A stretch of 64,000 nt of DNA from an uncultured Verrucomicrobia subdivision 3 bacterium (lineage in GTDB: Bacteria > Verrucomicrobiota > Verrucomicrobiia > Limisphaerales > UBA8199). The position numbers and the translations under genes were made by a program. Positions 26,901 through 35,760 of this stretch are shown piece after piece (within the stretch, counting starts at the first letter, position 1; each line of letters begins with the position of its first letter). The DNA is taken from positions 1 through 64,000 of the forward strand of contig CAIWMU010000199.1 in the NCBI GenBank assembly GCA_903913865.1, written 5' to 3'. The notes under the pieces were generated by a model. It was given only the letters and a program-made list of their open reading frames with translations. It was not told where the DNA came from and made no database searches.

Positions 26901-29565
26901 TGTATTCCTGATTGTATTCGTCCACGAAATAGAAACCGTTCGCCGGGCAGGGCTGTCCCAGCATGTAAACTGCGCCCGCTGAAGGGGATTGAAACGCTCC
27001 TGCGATCCATTCATTCCAGCCGGTGATGAAAAGAAAATCCGGGTCTAGTTTGAGGCCGAAATTCATTTGCTCTGCAAAGAACAGCCCCTTGTCCTGGGTG
27101 CCTCCCACGGGAAGGTGCAGGCGGTCATAGGCGGGTTGGGTATGGTTCGTATAGCTGTGGCCGATATTCGAGGAGGACCATCCACCGATGGTCACCGGTG
27201 TGGATTCCGGGTGGTCCGGGGAGTCATGATATCCAAACTGCTGCGGAGTTTTTGAATCGATCCAGGCCATTTTGTCGAGTCCCCCCTCCCACGCCCACGA
27301 CTGTCTCCAGGTGAAGAAGTTCTGGATTGCTGCCGGGGGGGCGGGGTCGGTGGCGTCGAGTCCGTTGATGTAGCCCAGAATGAGCGGCTTGCCGTGCCAA
27401 TAATACCAGAGGTCGGGGTATTTGTTGGGGGCGTAGAAGGTGTTGTAAAGGTAAGTGATGGTTGCGGCGCTGCCAGCGTGGGTCAGAAAAACGATCTTAA
27501 GGTTGGTCTTGAACCCCTCGCTCCTCATTTTTCGGATCATGTCGCACAACGCGTAGAGTTGGGTATCGTAGGTGACCGCGTTGCTATAATCCATGATGAG
27601 GACATCAACCCCGGCATGCGTGAGCAGGGCGATCTGACGCCGCAGGACCCACGGATCATTGGGAAGATAGTAACCTGCAGCGGGTTCACCCCAATAATAG
27701 GTGGCGGAAACCTGCTGGAAGATGGGATTGTCGGCCCAGGGATTCAGGGGATTGGTGTATGGGTGTGCAGCGATCCAACGGGAGACATCCCAGTTCGTCG
27801 TGGATCCGTAGCCCGGGTAGTTGTGCCATAGGAAATAAAAAACTCCGATCGGACGGTTGGTTCGCGGGCTTCCACATTCCTTGTTGCCTGGGGTTGTCCG
27901 TCCCAAGCCATCTGTTGCGACCCAGGTGTCCTGCATCAGGTCAACCATGGGAGAGCCAGTTGTGAAGGTCATCACTGCTCCCGGGGAGCTGGTGCCATCC
28001 AGCGCGATCCCGTCTGCGCGCCAATAGTAGGTGGTGTTTGGGGAGATCCCATCGAGGTTGTAAGTCTGGGTCGTTGTCCTCCCCATCCAGATTCCCTGCG
28101 AGTTGGTTGTCGCGAGGAAGACTGCATTTGAGGACGTGGCAAAGTAGAGGTCGTGGGCGGTGGTCCCAAGTTCCCGGGGCCACATCAGAGTCAGGGGATC
28201 AGCCTGATCCATGGGAACCACCTGCGCTTGAGGTGGTTGAAAATAGCCCGAGGCGACTTGAAACACGACGTAGTGGGGGATGTTGGTTCGGATCGAAACC
28301 GACTTCCCGGGTGGCACCTGATCGGGCACCAACCGCAGGCTGTTGAGAGTGCCCGAATACGAAATCCCGGTGTAACTACCGGAGGTGAATCCACCCAAAT
28401 CTGAGATGTTGAGGCGCCCGGCGAGCGTTAGGTTTCCGTTGACCCGGATGAATCCGTTGGTGATGCCTCCGGGAGTGCCAAGTCCGAAGCTGAGCGAGGC
28501 ATTCGAGGTTGTTGTGAGGGTGCCAACGGTGAGGGTTCCTGAGCCGACAAGACCTGGTTGCAGAGTGCCGCCGTCCTGGATCGATACGGTTCCGCTGATC
28601 ACCCCCGTGCCCCCCAGCACACAACCATTCAAGACACTGACGGTCCCTGAACTGGTCAGGAGTTTGTTGATCCGGATTGTGCCGCTGTTGATGGTCGTTC
28701 CGCCGGGACTGGTGTTTGTGCCGTTCAGGGTCAATACTGCGGGGCCATTTTTGTTCAGACCGCCTGTGCTGGTCATGGGGCCACCCAGGGTCAGGTTTTT
28801 GAGGCAATAGATGTCCCGAACATTCACCGCCCCCTGATTCAAGCTTACTGGGCCATTGATCGTCAGATCCCCAGCCGGGGTCGTCCCTACCTGGATGGAG
28901 TCGATGATCCATCGGACGGTTCGGATTTCGAAGCTGTTGGTGAGGGTTCGACTGCCACCGGATTGGAACCATGCCTGGCTGTCCCCAACAATCGAACCGA
29001 TCTGGACTTTGCTGGTCCCGAAGGAAAAATCGTGTCCGCAGGAAATCCCCCCATTGCCACCGGATGGAGCCAGCACGGTGGTGCCACCATAGGTGTTGGC
29101 GGCATTCAAGGCGAGGTAGCCATTGCCGGACTTTACAAGGCCATTGGTGCCTGCAATCACAGTAGCGATCATCGCGGATTTCCCTGAGGCCAACCCACTG
29201 ACGCTGATGGAAGGCGAAACCCCGCCCAGGGTCAGCGTTGAGGAGGCCGGGGTGCCGGGTGCCAGAAACCAGTTTGCGGCTGTGGTTGCGTTTGTATCGC
29301 CAAAACTGAGGCTGTTGATGGCCCGATTTCCATCGAGGGAGATTGTGGAATCCGTGCTGACATCAAGGGTGCTGAAATTGGCACCGTCACTGGTCGATGT
29401 GGGCAGGACGCCGCCGGTCCAGAAGGATTGAGTCCCCCAGCTGCCGGATGCGCTGCCACTCAGGAGCCGGGTCCAAGTGAACATGACCGCCTGAGCCCGA
29501 ATGGGCATGGCCATAACCGAGGTCAGTAGCAGTGCAGTGAGCAGGTTTCTTGATGCGGTTTTCAT
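23926..29565 (-). CDS. Giant exported protein: beta-strand repeats plus GH99-like domain, 1879 aa
   Basis: Signal peptide MKTASRNLLTALLLTSVMAM ending near AQA. Residues ~30-470 are autotransporter-associated beta-strand repeats (GGTTINSG, LTLNGTNTSPGG types), then a fibronectin-like stretch (~480-570). A GH99/WbsX-like TIM-barrel domain follows (~565-870): RPIGVFYFLWHNYPG, VDVLIMDYSN, and FITGWNEW. Next is a CBM9-like domain (~935-1095, DESYLYFFAQC, LFIDADQNHATGWEG), a jelly-roll-like part, and a second block of beta-strand repeats (~1310-1820). No C-terminal autotransporter barrel is present. A role in cleaving or binding alpha-mannan-type glycans at the cell surface is likely but unproven. 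The start at 29565 is the ATG before the signal peptide; the longer frame to 29769 would overlap recO. It follows recO by 23 bases. Confidence 0.82.
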   Translation of the reverse strand: MKTASRNLLTALLLTSVMAMPIRAQAVMFTWTRLLSGSASGSWGTQSFWTGGVLPTSTSDGANFSTLDVSTDSTISLDGNRAINSLSFGDTNATTAANWFLAPGTPASSTLTLGGVSPSISVSGLASGKSAMIATVIAGTNGLVKSGNGYLALNAANTYGGTTVLAPSGGNGGISCGHDFSFGTSKVQIGSIVGDSQAWFQSGGSRTLTNSFEIRTVRWIIDSIQVGTTPAGDLTINGPVSLNQGAVNVRDIYCLKNLTLGGPMTSTGGLNKNGPAVLTLNGTNTSPGGTTINSGTIRINKLLTSSGTVSVLNGCVLGGTGVISGTVSIQDGGTLQPGLVGSGTLTVGTLTTTSNASLSFGLGTPGGITNGFIRVNGNLTLAGRLNISDLGGFTSGSYTGISYSGTLNSLRLVPDQVPPGKSVSIRTNIPHYVVFQVASGYFQPPQAQVVPMDQADPLTLMWPRELGTTAHDLYFATSSNAVFLATTNSQGIWMGRTTTQTYNLDGISPNTTYYWRADGIALDGTSSPGAVMTFTTGSPMVDLMQDTWVATDGLGRTTPGNKECGSPRTNRPIGVFYFLWHNYPGYGSTTNWDVSRWIAAHPYTNPLNPWADNPIFQQVSATYYWGEPAAGYYLPNDPWVLRRQIALLTHAGVDVLIMDYSNAVTYDTQLYALCDMIRKMRSEGFKTNLKIVFLTHAGSAATITYLYNTFYAPNKYPDLWYYWHGKPLILGYINGLDATDPAPPAAIQNFFTWRQSWAWEGGLDKMAWIDSKTPQQFGYHDSPDHPESTPVTIGGWSSSNIGHSYTNHTQPAYDRLHLPVGGTQDKGLFFAEQMNFGLKLDPDFLFITGWNEWIAGAFQSPSAGAVYMLGQPCPANGFYFVDEYNQEYNRDIEPMKGGYTDNYYFQMVGQNRQRKGARPVPAGGPPQTINVGGDFSDWTNITTSFFDPANDTIPRNFASSVQQNGIYTNTSGRNDFTLLKVARDESYLYFFAQCRSNITSRTGSNWMVLFIDADQNHATGWEGYDYALNLNGVGATTTTLARNTTTTNGWIWSTLGSNIPCKVSGNTLMLRLARSDLGLGADPIGFDFHWVDNFQAAGDIADFGINGDSAPDRRFNYRYQTVQQGQRVLARDDFDGGRQTAWLGAWSTGSRWDLTGNTFYSSNRCAECNIGHGTGNGLLQMQLDPSPCSSLRISFRYKLHGVNNASGVTLSYLGTNGWVKIRNLGRDEYYPTGQAWGYDERQDVWLQFTDLRPNSGTNTQFFTNGFTFKIDATTLSNGQQSIWIDDFLATGTSIDQATSTNPVVVKANNTTALVYGQSWVGGLPPGASSIATWDSTVTSPNSTLLGADTLWSGLQILNPSGPVTISGATTLGLGTDGIKMGTATQSLTINHNISLVATQSWNVNGITKLTVNGAIGGAGDLNKEGAGSLTLAGGNTFKGNINLNSGTLSLTNGESIPDTSTITLANTSGVLLKLDGSETIGNLAGAGPLGGSLNIGANNLTLGGNDQDGTFSGQITGTGSITKNGAGTLTLNAVNNFAGAWQINGEIVRISNGNALGQGGFSAATWTLVGNNAALELSGNLSLAEHMHILGNGPDANGALRCISGIASLNQHIALDGDSTINVATGASLTQTFQFYNGVGPCTLRKTGTGDLTVGSFVFPNVLVASGRFINNGTIQANAVVAEGGTLAGTGVITGSLTVSNGGCLSPGNRIGTLTVGGSVVLAGSCLMELQKTGSTSANDQLSCGGKLVCGGTLSVTNLGGDLSSGGTFKLFSATNYAGQFTKIVLPLLPRQLYWETQRLLIDGTITVLPIPGISVQTNSHSFRLSWPSNLSGWQLQGQTNSPGSGLTTKWFGVGGVVSNAILIPIVQTNGSSFFRLSK

Positions 29566-29588
29566 TGGGTTTTGGTCACCGCATAAGA

Positions 29589-30227
29589 TCAGGCGAGAGC
29601 GAGTTCCCGACCGGGAGGTATTCTGCCGATATGATAAGCCAGGTAATTGTGGAGGAATTGTCCAAGTTCCCCGATTTGGGAGGGAGTTGCACGAATGTGA
29701 CTGATAAAATCCCAGCTCTCTGAGAGGAATGCGGAGGCCAGTTTCGATGCTCCCGGAGTGAGACGGCATTCTGAGAAGTCCGGCCCCAGCCCGAGTTCAT
29801 GGAGGAGCTTGAGTTCGAACGCAAACAGAGTCTCGGGACGTGGTTCAGAGGAGGCTGCCACCCGGACGGTTTCACGGAAGAGTTGGTGTATGGCAGGGAT
29901 GGGGGTGTCGATCTCGGTGGCTGCCTCAATCAGGGCGGTGCAATAGGAGGCCTGGCGCAGGGACTGCAAATCCTGACGCAGCGTGGCGTGAGTCTCGCGG
30001 AGGAGGACTTCACGGAGTGTGTGCAGTTCTGATCTCCGGCTGCGGTGGAAAGAGAAGTTGACCTCGTAGAAGAGGTCGAGCTTGCCCAGATAGGAGGATT
30101 TCGGTCGCCTCGCCCCCTTGGCAACGGTTGAAAGGCGCCCATGCTCCGCAGTAAGCCAGACGACGATCAGGCTCGTTTCCGTCAGGAGACGGGTGCGCAG
30201 GATAATGCCTGAAGCCGATTCAAGCAT
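29589..30227 (-). CDS. recO: DNA repair protein RecO
   Basis: 212 aa; loads RecA onto SSB-coated single strands with RecR in the RecFOR gap-repair pathway. The N-terminal OB fold is recognisable from GIILRTRLLTETSLIVVWLT and TVAKGARRPKSSYLGKLD, followed by the all-helical C-terminal half (ETLFAFELKLLHELGLGPDFS). It is shorter than the E. coli and Bacillus proteins and has no zinc-binding cysteine set. The start at 30227 is the ATG of MLESASGIILRT; it overlaps the upstream DUF502 gene by 8 bases, so the two form an operon. Confidence 0.9.
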   Translation of the reverse strand: MLESASGIILRTRLLTETSLIVVWLTAEHGRLSTVAKGARRPKSSYLGKLDLFYEVNFSFHRSRRSELHTLREVLLRETHATLRQDLQSLRQASYCTALIEAATEIDTPIPAIHQLFRETVRVAASSEPRPETLFAFELKLLHELGLGPDFSECRLTPGASKLASAFLSESWDFISHIRATPSQIGELGQFLHNYLAYHIGRIPPGRELALA

Positions 30228-31032
30228 TTTCGGTTGGTGTGTGCGGCGCCGATGCCGCCCCCGGCCTGGGCATAGGCGGTGGTGCTGGGGGGGAAAGCTG
30301 TTGGTTCGGAACGGGCAGGGTTCCTCCAAGCGGGTTCCCCCCGGAAGTGCCATTGCTTATTTGATCGGGAACGATGGCCCCGAGGCTGATGATGTATTTG
30401 ATGCCGTCGGCCACGCTCATCTGCAGCTTGGTCACCTTTTCCTCGGGAAGTTGAACCAGGAAGCCGGAGGTTGGATTGGGGGTCGTCGGGATGAAGACTG
30501 TCATCATCTTCCGACCGGGCGGCAGGGAGGCATCATCAAAGCCATCATTCGTGACAAAGCCCACGGAATAGATGCCGGGGTAGGGGAACTCAACAGACAC
30601 CACGGTGCGGAAGGATGTTTTCTTCCCGGTCGAGAAGGCATCGTTGACCTGCTTTGTCGCGGCATAGACCTTGTTGAGCAGGGGGATCTGGAGCAGGACT
30701 GTGTCCACCCATTGAATGATTTTCTTCCCAAGGTAATACCGGGCAAACAGCCCGATCCCGCAGATGAGAATCATCGCCAGGATGAAGGCCCAAACACTGG
30801 AATACCAGTAGAGAGGGCCTGATCCAGCATCCTGATGGGTCCAGGTGCGGGGCACGAAAATGAGGAGGAGGTCTGTGAACCTTGCGAGCGTGCCGAAAAG
30901 CCAGACAATGACCGCCACGGAGATAAAGGCAGGCAGGACGACAGCCAGGCCAGCCACAAAATTGGCGCGCCAGCGGGTTATGGAACCGATTTTCACTGCT
31001 TCAATGATATGGTCTGCAAGGGTGGCACACAA
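30220..31032 (-). CDS. DUF502 membrane protein
   Basis: 270 aa. Two or three membrane helices: about 23-47 (FVAGLAVVLPAFISVAVIVWLF) and 77-97 (VWAFILAMILICGIGLFARYY). Between and after them are family-typical motifs: PLLNKVYAATKQV, SVEFPYPGIYSVGFVT and VFIPTTPNPTSGFL. These define DUF502, a widespread inner-membrane family whose function is unknown. The C-terminal 45 residues are Pro-rich and not conserved. It overlaps recO by 8 bases, an arrangement that suggests joint expression rather than a shared process. Confidence 0.9.
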   Translation of the reverse strand: MCATLADHIIEAVKIGSITRWRANFVAGLAVVLPAFISVAVIVWLFGTLARFTDLLLIFVPRTWTHQDAGSGPLYWYSSVWAFILAMILICGIGLFARYYLGKKIIQWVDTVLLQIPLLNKVYAATKQVNDAFSTGKKTSFRTVVSVEFPYPGIYSVGFVTNDGFDDASLPPGRKMMTVFIPTTPNPTSGFLVQLPEEKVTKLQMSVADGIKYIISLGAIVPDQISNGTSGGNPLGGTLPVPNQQLSPPAPPPMPRPGAASAPHTPTENA

Positions 31033-31092
31033 GCCACAGCCCGATGCCCCCCTGCAGCTTCGATTCCAGCCAAACGGAACCGTCCCCGGAGC

Positions 31093-32298
31093 CTACAGAT
31101 CGCGAAGGGCTGCGGATATGGAAACCCTTGCAGCCCGCAGGGCGGGGAAGAGGCCTCCTATCAGACCAATGAGGGCCGCCCAGACGATTCCTTGAATGAG
31201 TAGTTCAGGGGTAACCCGGAAGGCGAAGGTGACCTGGCTGAAGCTCTGCCAGTTCATTGTGGCGGTCTGGAATCCGTTGAAGGCTCCATATGCGAGGCAG
31301 CCTCCCAGCAACCCGCCAAAGAGGGCCAGGGCCAGTGATTCCAGCATGACAGAGACGATCACGGCGCTGGAGCCGAATCCCAGAGCGCGCAGGGTCGCGA
31401 TCTCACGCTTTCGCACCGAAACACTTGTGTACATTGTATTCAGCGCCCCAAAGACGGCACCGAAAGCCATCAGCAGTGCCACGATAAAGCCAAGGGTCGT
31501 GATCAGTTTGGTGACCGACGTGGATTGTTCAGCATAGTAATCACTCTGCCGCACGACTTTGACATTGAGGCGGGGGTTGGTGGTGAGTGCATCCTTGAAT
31601 GACTGAAACTCCGAGGGGGACTCAAGTTGGGCCTGAACGGACTGGTAGGAGTCCCCCCGGTTGTAGGCGGATTGAAGCACCCGTGCATCGGTCCAGATTT
31701 CCGACTCAGCCGTGCCGCCCCCGGCAGAGAAGATTCCCACCACAGGCCATTCGAAGCGGCCTACTGGAATTTTGCCGCCGACCTCAAGTCCCGCAAACTG
31801 GCGGGCGGCACCAGAGCCCACCATCACCTCATTGCGTCCCCATTCCAAGGCCCGACCCGACTCGATCTTGAACTGGTCCCTGATCTGGAAGGCCGCTTTT
31901 TCAACACCCCGCATCGGAACATTCGCGTCCATGCCCGTGCTGCGGGCGGGCAGGTTGATGATGACGAACAATTCAGCGGAGGAAAGGGGACCATCGGGAC
32001 CACGGGAGAGGCCCGGGGTTTCTGAAATCAGGTTCACATCCTCCCTTGCAAGGCCACTAACCATCTCCGTTTCCGCCCCGCTTCGGAGAACCACCACGTT
32101 GCGGGGGGATCCGGACATTTCAAGGGCACGGCGGAACCCTGCGCCAATGGACAACACACCCACCAGCACGGTGACAACCCCGGCAATGCCAAAAACCGCT
32201 GCCGCCACGGAACCGATCCGGGCAGGAATTCCGAGCAGGCCGAACTTGGTGATTGAGACAACCTGTGAGAGCCAATTAATCGGGCCAGCCATAATCAC
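31093..32298 (-). CDS. ABC transporter permease, MacB/FtsX-like
   Basis: 401 aa with four membrane segments in the FtsX/MacB plan: one near residue 35-55, a large periplasmic domain (~60-265), and three near the C-terminus (~270-300, 325-345, 365-385). KREIATLRALGFGSSAV is the FtsX coupling helix. It partners the second permease gene, which overlaps it by 4 bases, the ATPase and the adaptor in one operon. Likely a half of a heterodimeric mechanotransmission ABC exporter that moves a peptide, lipid or antibiotic out of the periplasm; substrate unknown. Confidence 0.9.
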   Translation of the reverse strand: MIMAGPINWLSQVVSITKFGLLGIPARIGSVAAAVFGIAGVVTVLVGVLSIGAGFRRALEMSGSPRNVVVLRSGAETEMVSGLAREDVNLISETPGLSRGPDGPLSSAELFVIINLPARSTGMDANVPMRGVEKAAFQIRDQFKIESGRALEWGRNEVMVGSGAARQFAGLEVGGKIPVGRFEWPVVGIFSAGGGTAESEIWTDARVLQSAYNRGDSYQSVQAQLESPSEFQSFKDALTTNPRLNVKVVRQSDYYAEQSTSVTKLITTLGFIVALLMAFGAVFGALNTMYTSVSVRKREIATLRALGFGSSAVIVSVMLESLALALFGGLLGGCLAYGAFNGFQTATMNWQSFSQVTFAFRVTPELLIQGIVWAALIGLIGGLFPALRAARVSISAALRDL

Positions 32299-33449
32299 AT
32301 CCTTCTCAAAGCGTCTGCGACGCGGAGGCGCATCGCATGGATTGCCGGAAACACCCCGGTGACAAGGCCGAGCATGATGCTGATCACAAGGCCGATCAGC
32401 ACATCATGGGCCGGGAACGCAAACAGGGGCAGCATCCCTCCGGTGGGGTCCCCGCGTGAAATCATGAGCACGGCCACTCCAAGACCGGCGATGCCGCCGA
32501 GGATCGAGACGAGACACGACTCTGCCAGGATCAATCCCAGCACCTGGGTGCTCGTAAATCCGATCGCCTTGAGCACGCCGATCTCGCCCGCCCGCTCCCG
32601 GACGGATTGGGACATTGTGTTTCCGGTGACCAAAAGAATGGTGAAAAAGACCGCCCCCATGATGGATGCGGTGATCATCGCAATATCCCCGATCTGCCGA
32701 GTGAATGCCTGGACGAATGCCCCCTCGGTCTCCGCTTTTGTTTCCGCAGCGGAGTTGGCGAATTCGGCGTCAATCGCCTGCGCGATCTGGGGAGACCTCG
32801 CAGGGTCGGTCACACGCACTATGTACCAACCGACCAGGCCTTTGCCCTGTTCCCGGGCCTCATCGAAGTAATCGAACCGGAAGAACATCTGGGTCGTATC
32901 CGTGTTCCTTTCTTTGCCATCAAAGATGCCTGCAATCTCAAACTCCCAGGCGTGGCTGCCACCTTTCTGCATCCAGATGGCAGATTGGATTGGGATTCTG
33001 TCGCCGATTTTCCATTTGAATCTCTCCGCGGTTTTGCGACCGACGATGCATGCGGTGCGGGTGCCCATCCAGGCAGCTTTTTCCTCAGGCTTCAGAATAA
33101 ATTCGGGGTGCATCTGGAGGAACTCCTCCGGAACGACCGGCATCTGGGGGAAGAAATTCTTCGGCTCCTGATACACGCCGCCGAACCAGGTGAGGTGTGT
33201 TGCGCCTGAAACGCCGGGGATTCGTTCCATGCGAGCCTTATAGGACTCTGGAAGCAACTGGATGAGGGAAACTTTGTGCCGCACGACGAGGCGGTTGGCT
33301 CCCTCCAGTGTGATTCCCCCTGCCAGTGCCTGCTTGATGGCCGAGAGGAACCCAAAAAGAACGAACGCAACCAGAATGGAAAGGATCGTGAGGGCGGTGC
33401 GGAGCTGCTTGCGCCTGAGGTTGCCCCAGATGAGGTGGAAAAATTTCAT
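32295..33449 (-). CDS. ABC transporter permease, MacB/FtsX-like
   Basis: 384 aa, the same four-helix plan as the next gene: helix at about 18-40 (LRTALTILSILVAFVLFGFLS), periplasmic domain 45-255, three C-terminal helices, and AGEIGVLKAIGFTSTQV as the coupling helix. The periplasmic domains of the two permeases differ in sequence, so the transporter is probably a heterodimer. Overlaps the following gene by 4 bases and follows the ATPase gene by 18 bases. Confidence 0.9.
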   Translation of the reverse strand: MKFFHLIWGNLRRKQLRTALTILSILVAFVLFGFLSAIKQALAGGITLEGANRLVVRHKVSLIQLLPESYKARMERIPGVSGATHLTWFGGVYQEPKNFFPQMPVVPEEFLQMHPEFILKPEEKAAWMGTRTACIVGRKTAERFKWKIGDRIPIQSAIWMQKGGSHAWEFEIAGIFDGKERNTDTTQMFFRFDYFDEAREQGKGLVGWYIVRVTDPARSPQIAQAIDAEFANSAAETKAETEGAFVQAFTRQIGDIAMITASIMGAVFFTILLVTGNTMSQSVRERAGEIGVLKAIGFTSTQVLGLILAESCLVSILGGIAGLGVAVLMISRGDPTGGMLPLFAFPAHDVLIGLVISIMLGLVTGVFPAIHAMRLRVADALRRM

Positions 33450-33467
33450 GGGCGGTCGTCGCTCCGT

Positions 33468-34169
33468 CTATTGAATCGGCTCCGTCGCCAGTTGGCCCTT
33501 ATTCAGATACACGGTGCGGGAAGCCCGCGCGGAGGCATGGGGATCATGGGTTACCATGATAATTGTCTTCCCCTGCTCGCGGTTGAGGGCCTGAAGCAGA
33601 TCCAGAATCTCATCTCCTGCCTTACGGTCCAAGTCGCCTGTGGGCTCGTCACAGAGGAGCAGGGTGGGGTCCGTCACGATGGCTCTGGCGATGCCGACCC
33701 GTTGCTGCTCGCCACCCGAAAGAGTGCGGGGATAATGCCTGGTCCGGTGGGACAACCCAACAGCCTCCAGTGCGGCAGCCACATGCTTCTGGCGCTGGGC
33801 CTTGTTCAGGTGTGTCAGGAGAAGGGGCAACTCCACGTTGCGCTCTGCGGTCAGGACCGGCACCAGATTGTAAAGCTGGAACACGAATCCGATGTGGCGC
33901 GCCCGCCAGTCGGCGAGCTTGCGGTCGGATAATCCATCCAAAGGTTCGCCATCGATGCGGACCGTCCCGCGTGTGGGACGATCGAGTCCTCCAATGAGGT
34001 TCAGCAGCGTGCTCTTCCCGGACCCCGAGGGCCCCATCAGTGCGAGAAACTCCCCTTTCGGCACATGCAGATTCAGGTCCCTCAGAACATGAATCTCCTC
34101 GGCGCTTCGCTTGAATACCATCTCAACGCCTTCAACCGCCACCAGATGTCCCACGTTTGTGTCGCTCAT
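33468..34169 (-). CDS. ABC transporter ATP-binding protein, MacB/LolD type
   Basis: 233 aa from ATG 34169. All ABC motifs are intact: Walker [10 protein letters not shown], signature [14 protein letters not shown], Walker [13 protein letters not shown] and the H-loop His in VTHDPHA. The sequence is of the LolD/MacB/FtsE class that pairs with FtsX-like permeases. It powers the two permeases encoded downstream. An upstream ATG (34193) would add eight residues, but relatives begin close to MSDTN. Confidence 0.95.
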   Translation of the reverse strand: MSDTNVGHLVAVEGVEMVFKRSAEEIHVLRDLNLHVPKGEFLALMGPSGSGKSTLLNLIGGLDRPTRGTVRIDGEPLDGLSDRKLADWRARHIGFVFQLYNLVPVLTAERNVELPLLLTHLNKAQRQKHVAAALEAVGLSHRTRHYPRTLSGGEQQRVGIARAIVTDPTLLLCDEPTGDLDRKAGDEILDLLQALNREQGKTIIMVTHDPHASARASRTVYLNKGQLATEPIQ

Positions 34170-34222
34170 CGTCTTTTCCCAAAATAGGTTCAACCATCAA
34201 ACCAGCCCGCCGCCGAATTCTC

Positions 34223-35449
34223 TCAGTTTCTCTTTTCCCGGACCTTCGTCCCATCCGCCAGTTCCTGGGGCCAGTCGAGAGCGACACATTCGCCCACCAC
34301 AAGGCCACTTGCAAGCAGCGCGTCTTCGCCGATCACCTCTGCTACCGTGACGGCACGGCGCTCGGTTCGTCCATTCGCAACCACCATGACAACATCCCGA
34401 CTGCCCTGGCGTTGGATTGCCCCCTTGGGGACGATGACGCCGCCTGAGGGGATGGAGCTTTTTGCCCCACCCGCACCGTGGAAGCCCACTTTCACGCTCA
34501 TTTGGGGCAGGATACGAGGGTCCAGTTTGTCGAAGCCAACCCGAACCCGCACCGTGGATTTCTGCCGGTCCGCCGTGGGGATGATCGCGATGACCTTGCA
34601 GGGGATCTTCCATTGGGCGTAGGCGTCGAGCATCGCCTCCACAGGCTGTCCTGGGGTGACGCGGTTGATGTAGCTTTCATTCACATCGATTTCGATCTCA
34701 AGGGAATCCATGTCCACGATGGTGCAAATTCCGGTGCGGGTGAAACCGCCACCCGCAGAGACCGGGGAGATCATCTCACCGGGCTGGGCATTTTTGGAGG
34801 TTACAATTCCGGCGAACGGGGCGCGGATGATTGTGTCATCCATCTGCTGGCGCCACAGGGCGGTTTGCTGTTCCTCCACCGTGACCTGGCTTTCCTGTTG
34901 GGCGAGTCTTGCGCGGAGTGCCTGCTCCTCGGCCTCGGCTTTTTCGCTGTCTGCCGTGGTGGCAATGCCTGCCGACAGGAGGTTCCTGATTCTTTGAAGG
35001 TCCCGTCCGGCCTGGTTTATGCGCACGCGAGTTTCCGCCAGTGCGGCCTGGGTTGCCTTCAATTGCGCTTCAGCCAGAGCTAGGCTGGCTTTGATGTTCG
35101 TGTCGTCGAGCCGGGCAACGATCTGGCCCTCTTTCACGAGCATACCCTCCTCAACCATCACTTCGAGGACCTTCCCGGTGACCTTTGATGAGATGGTGGC
35201 CTCCCGGCGGGGGGTCACATAGCCGGATGCATTGAGAATTGTGCGATCAGCAGCCGGGCCCGAAGTCATCTGGCGGGCGGTGACAACCCGCACCTCCAGA
35301 GGACGATTCCGGCTTTGCCAAAAAAAGGCCAGAGCCGTGATGGCTGCAAGGAGGAGAAGGATCCAAACGATCCAACCCCGGCTCCTTTCCTGAGATGGAG
35401 GCGGTCGGTTGATCTTCAACTCATCCAGACTCGTTTTGACGTGGCTCAT
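34223..35449 (-). CDS. Periplasmic adaptor (MacA/HlyD-like)
   Basis: 408 aa, first gene of the four-gene ABC efflux operon. One N-terminal membrane anchor (about 26-43, WIVWILLLLAAITALAFFW), then a membrane-fusion-protein plan: split lipoyl domain (SGYVTPRREATISSKVTGKV and APFAGIVTSKNAQPGEM), a long helical hairpin (~115-195, rich in Ala, Gln and Glu), and a beta-barrel domain. It should link the permease pair to an outer-membrane TolC-type channel, which is not encoded here. The Ser-Gly-Pro-rich C-terminal section ends VREKRN. Confidence 0.92.
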   Translation of the reverse strand: MSHVKTSLDELKINRPPPSQERSRGWIVWILLLLAAITALAFFWQSRNRPLEVRVVTARQMTSGPAADRTILNASGYVTPRREATISSKVTGKVLEVMVEEGMLVKEGQIVARLDDTNIKASLALAEAQLKATQAALAETRVRINQAGRDLQRIRNLLSAGIATTADSEKAEAEEQALRARLAQQESQVTVEEQQTALWRQQMDDTIIRAPFAGIVTSKNAQPGEMISPVSAGGGFTRTGICTIVDMDSLEIEIDVNESYINRVTPGQPVEAMLDAYAQWKIPCKVIAIIPTADRQKSTVRVRVGFDKLDPRILPQMSVKVGFHGAGGAKSSIPSGGVIVPKGAIQRQGSRDVVMVVANGRTERRAVTVAEVIGEDALLASGLVVGECVALDWPQELADGTKVREKRN

Positions 35450-35760
35450 TTATGTAAGACATCAGAGAAACCCTTTTTGATGGCAGGGTCAATTCGGATC
35501 GGGGGACGATTTTGGGGTATGCAGCACCGAACCTGATGAAATTGCGAAGGGAATCAGAAAATTTGTTGCAAAGAAGCAGTCGATAAGGCAAGCATTGTCC
35601 GAGAAGCCCATGACAGAATTTGCTTGTAGATCTTGCTTTTGTGTGGATGGGGGGCATGGGCAAGCAGGTCCGGATCAATGATAAAGGAAACTGAGTCACT
35701 GTCCGGGGATCGTTATTGTCGGGTCTCTGTCGTTGTTCGCAGTTTGAGGAGGAAGGCACT
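35450..35760. other. Divergent intergenic region between efflux operon and sulfatase
   Basis: 311 bases must hold promoters in both directions. I see no convincing -35/-10 pair and no open frame with family likeness. The only clear signal is a Shine-Dalgarno (GAGGAGGAAGG at about 35746-35756) in front of the sulfatase ATG at 35761. Confidence 0.5.
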
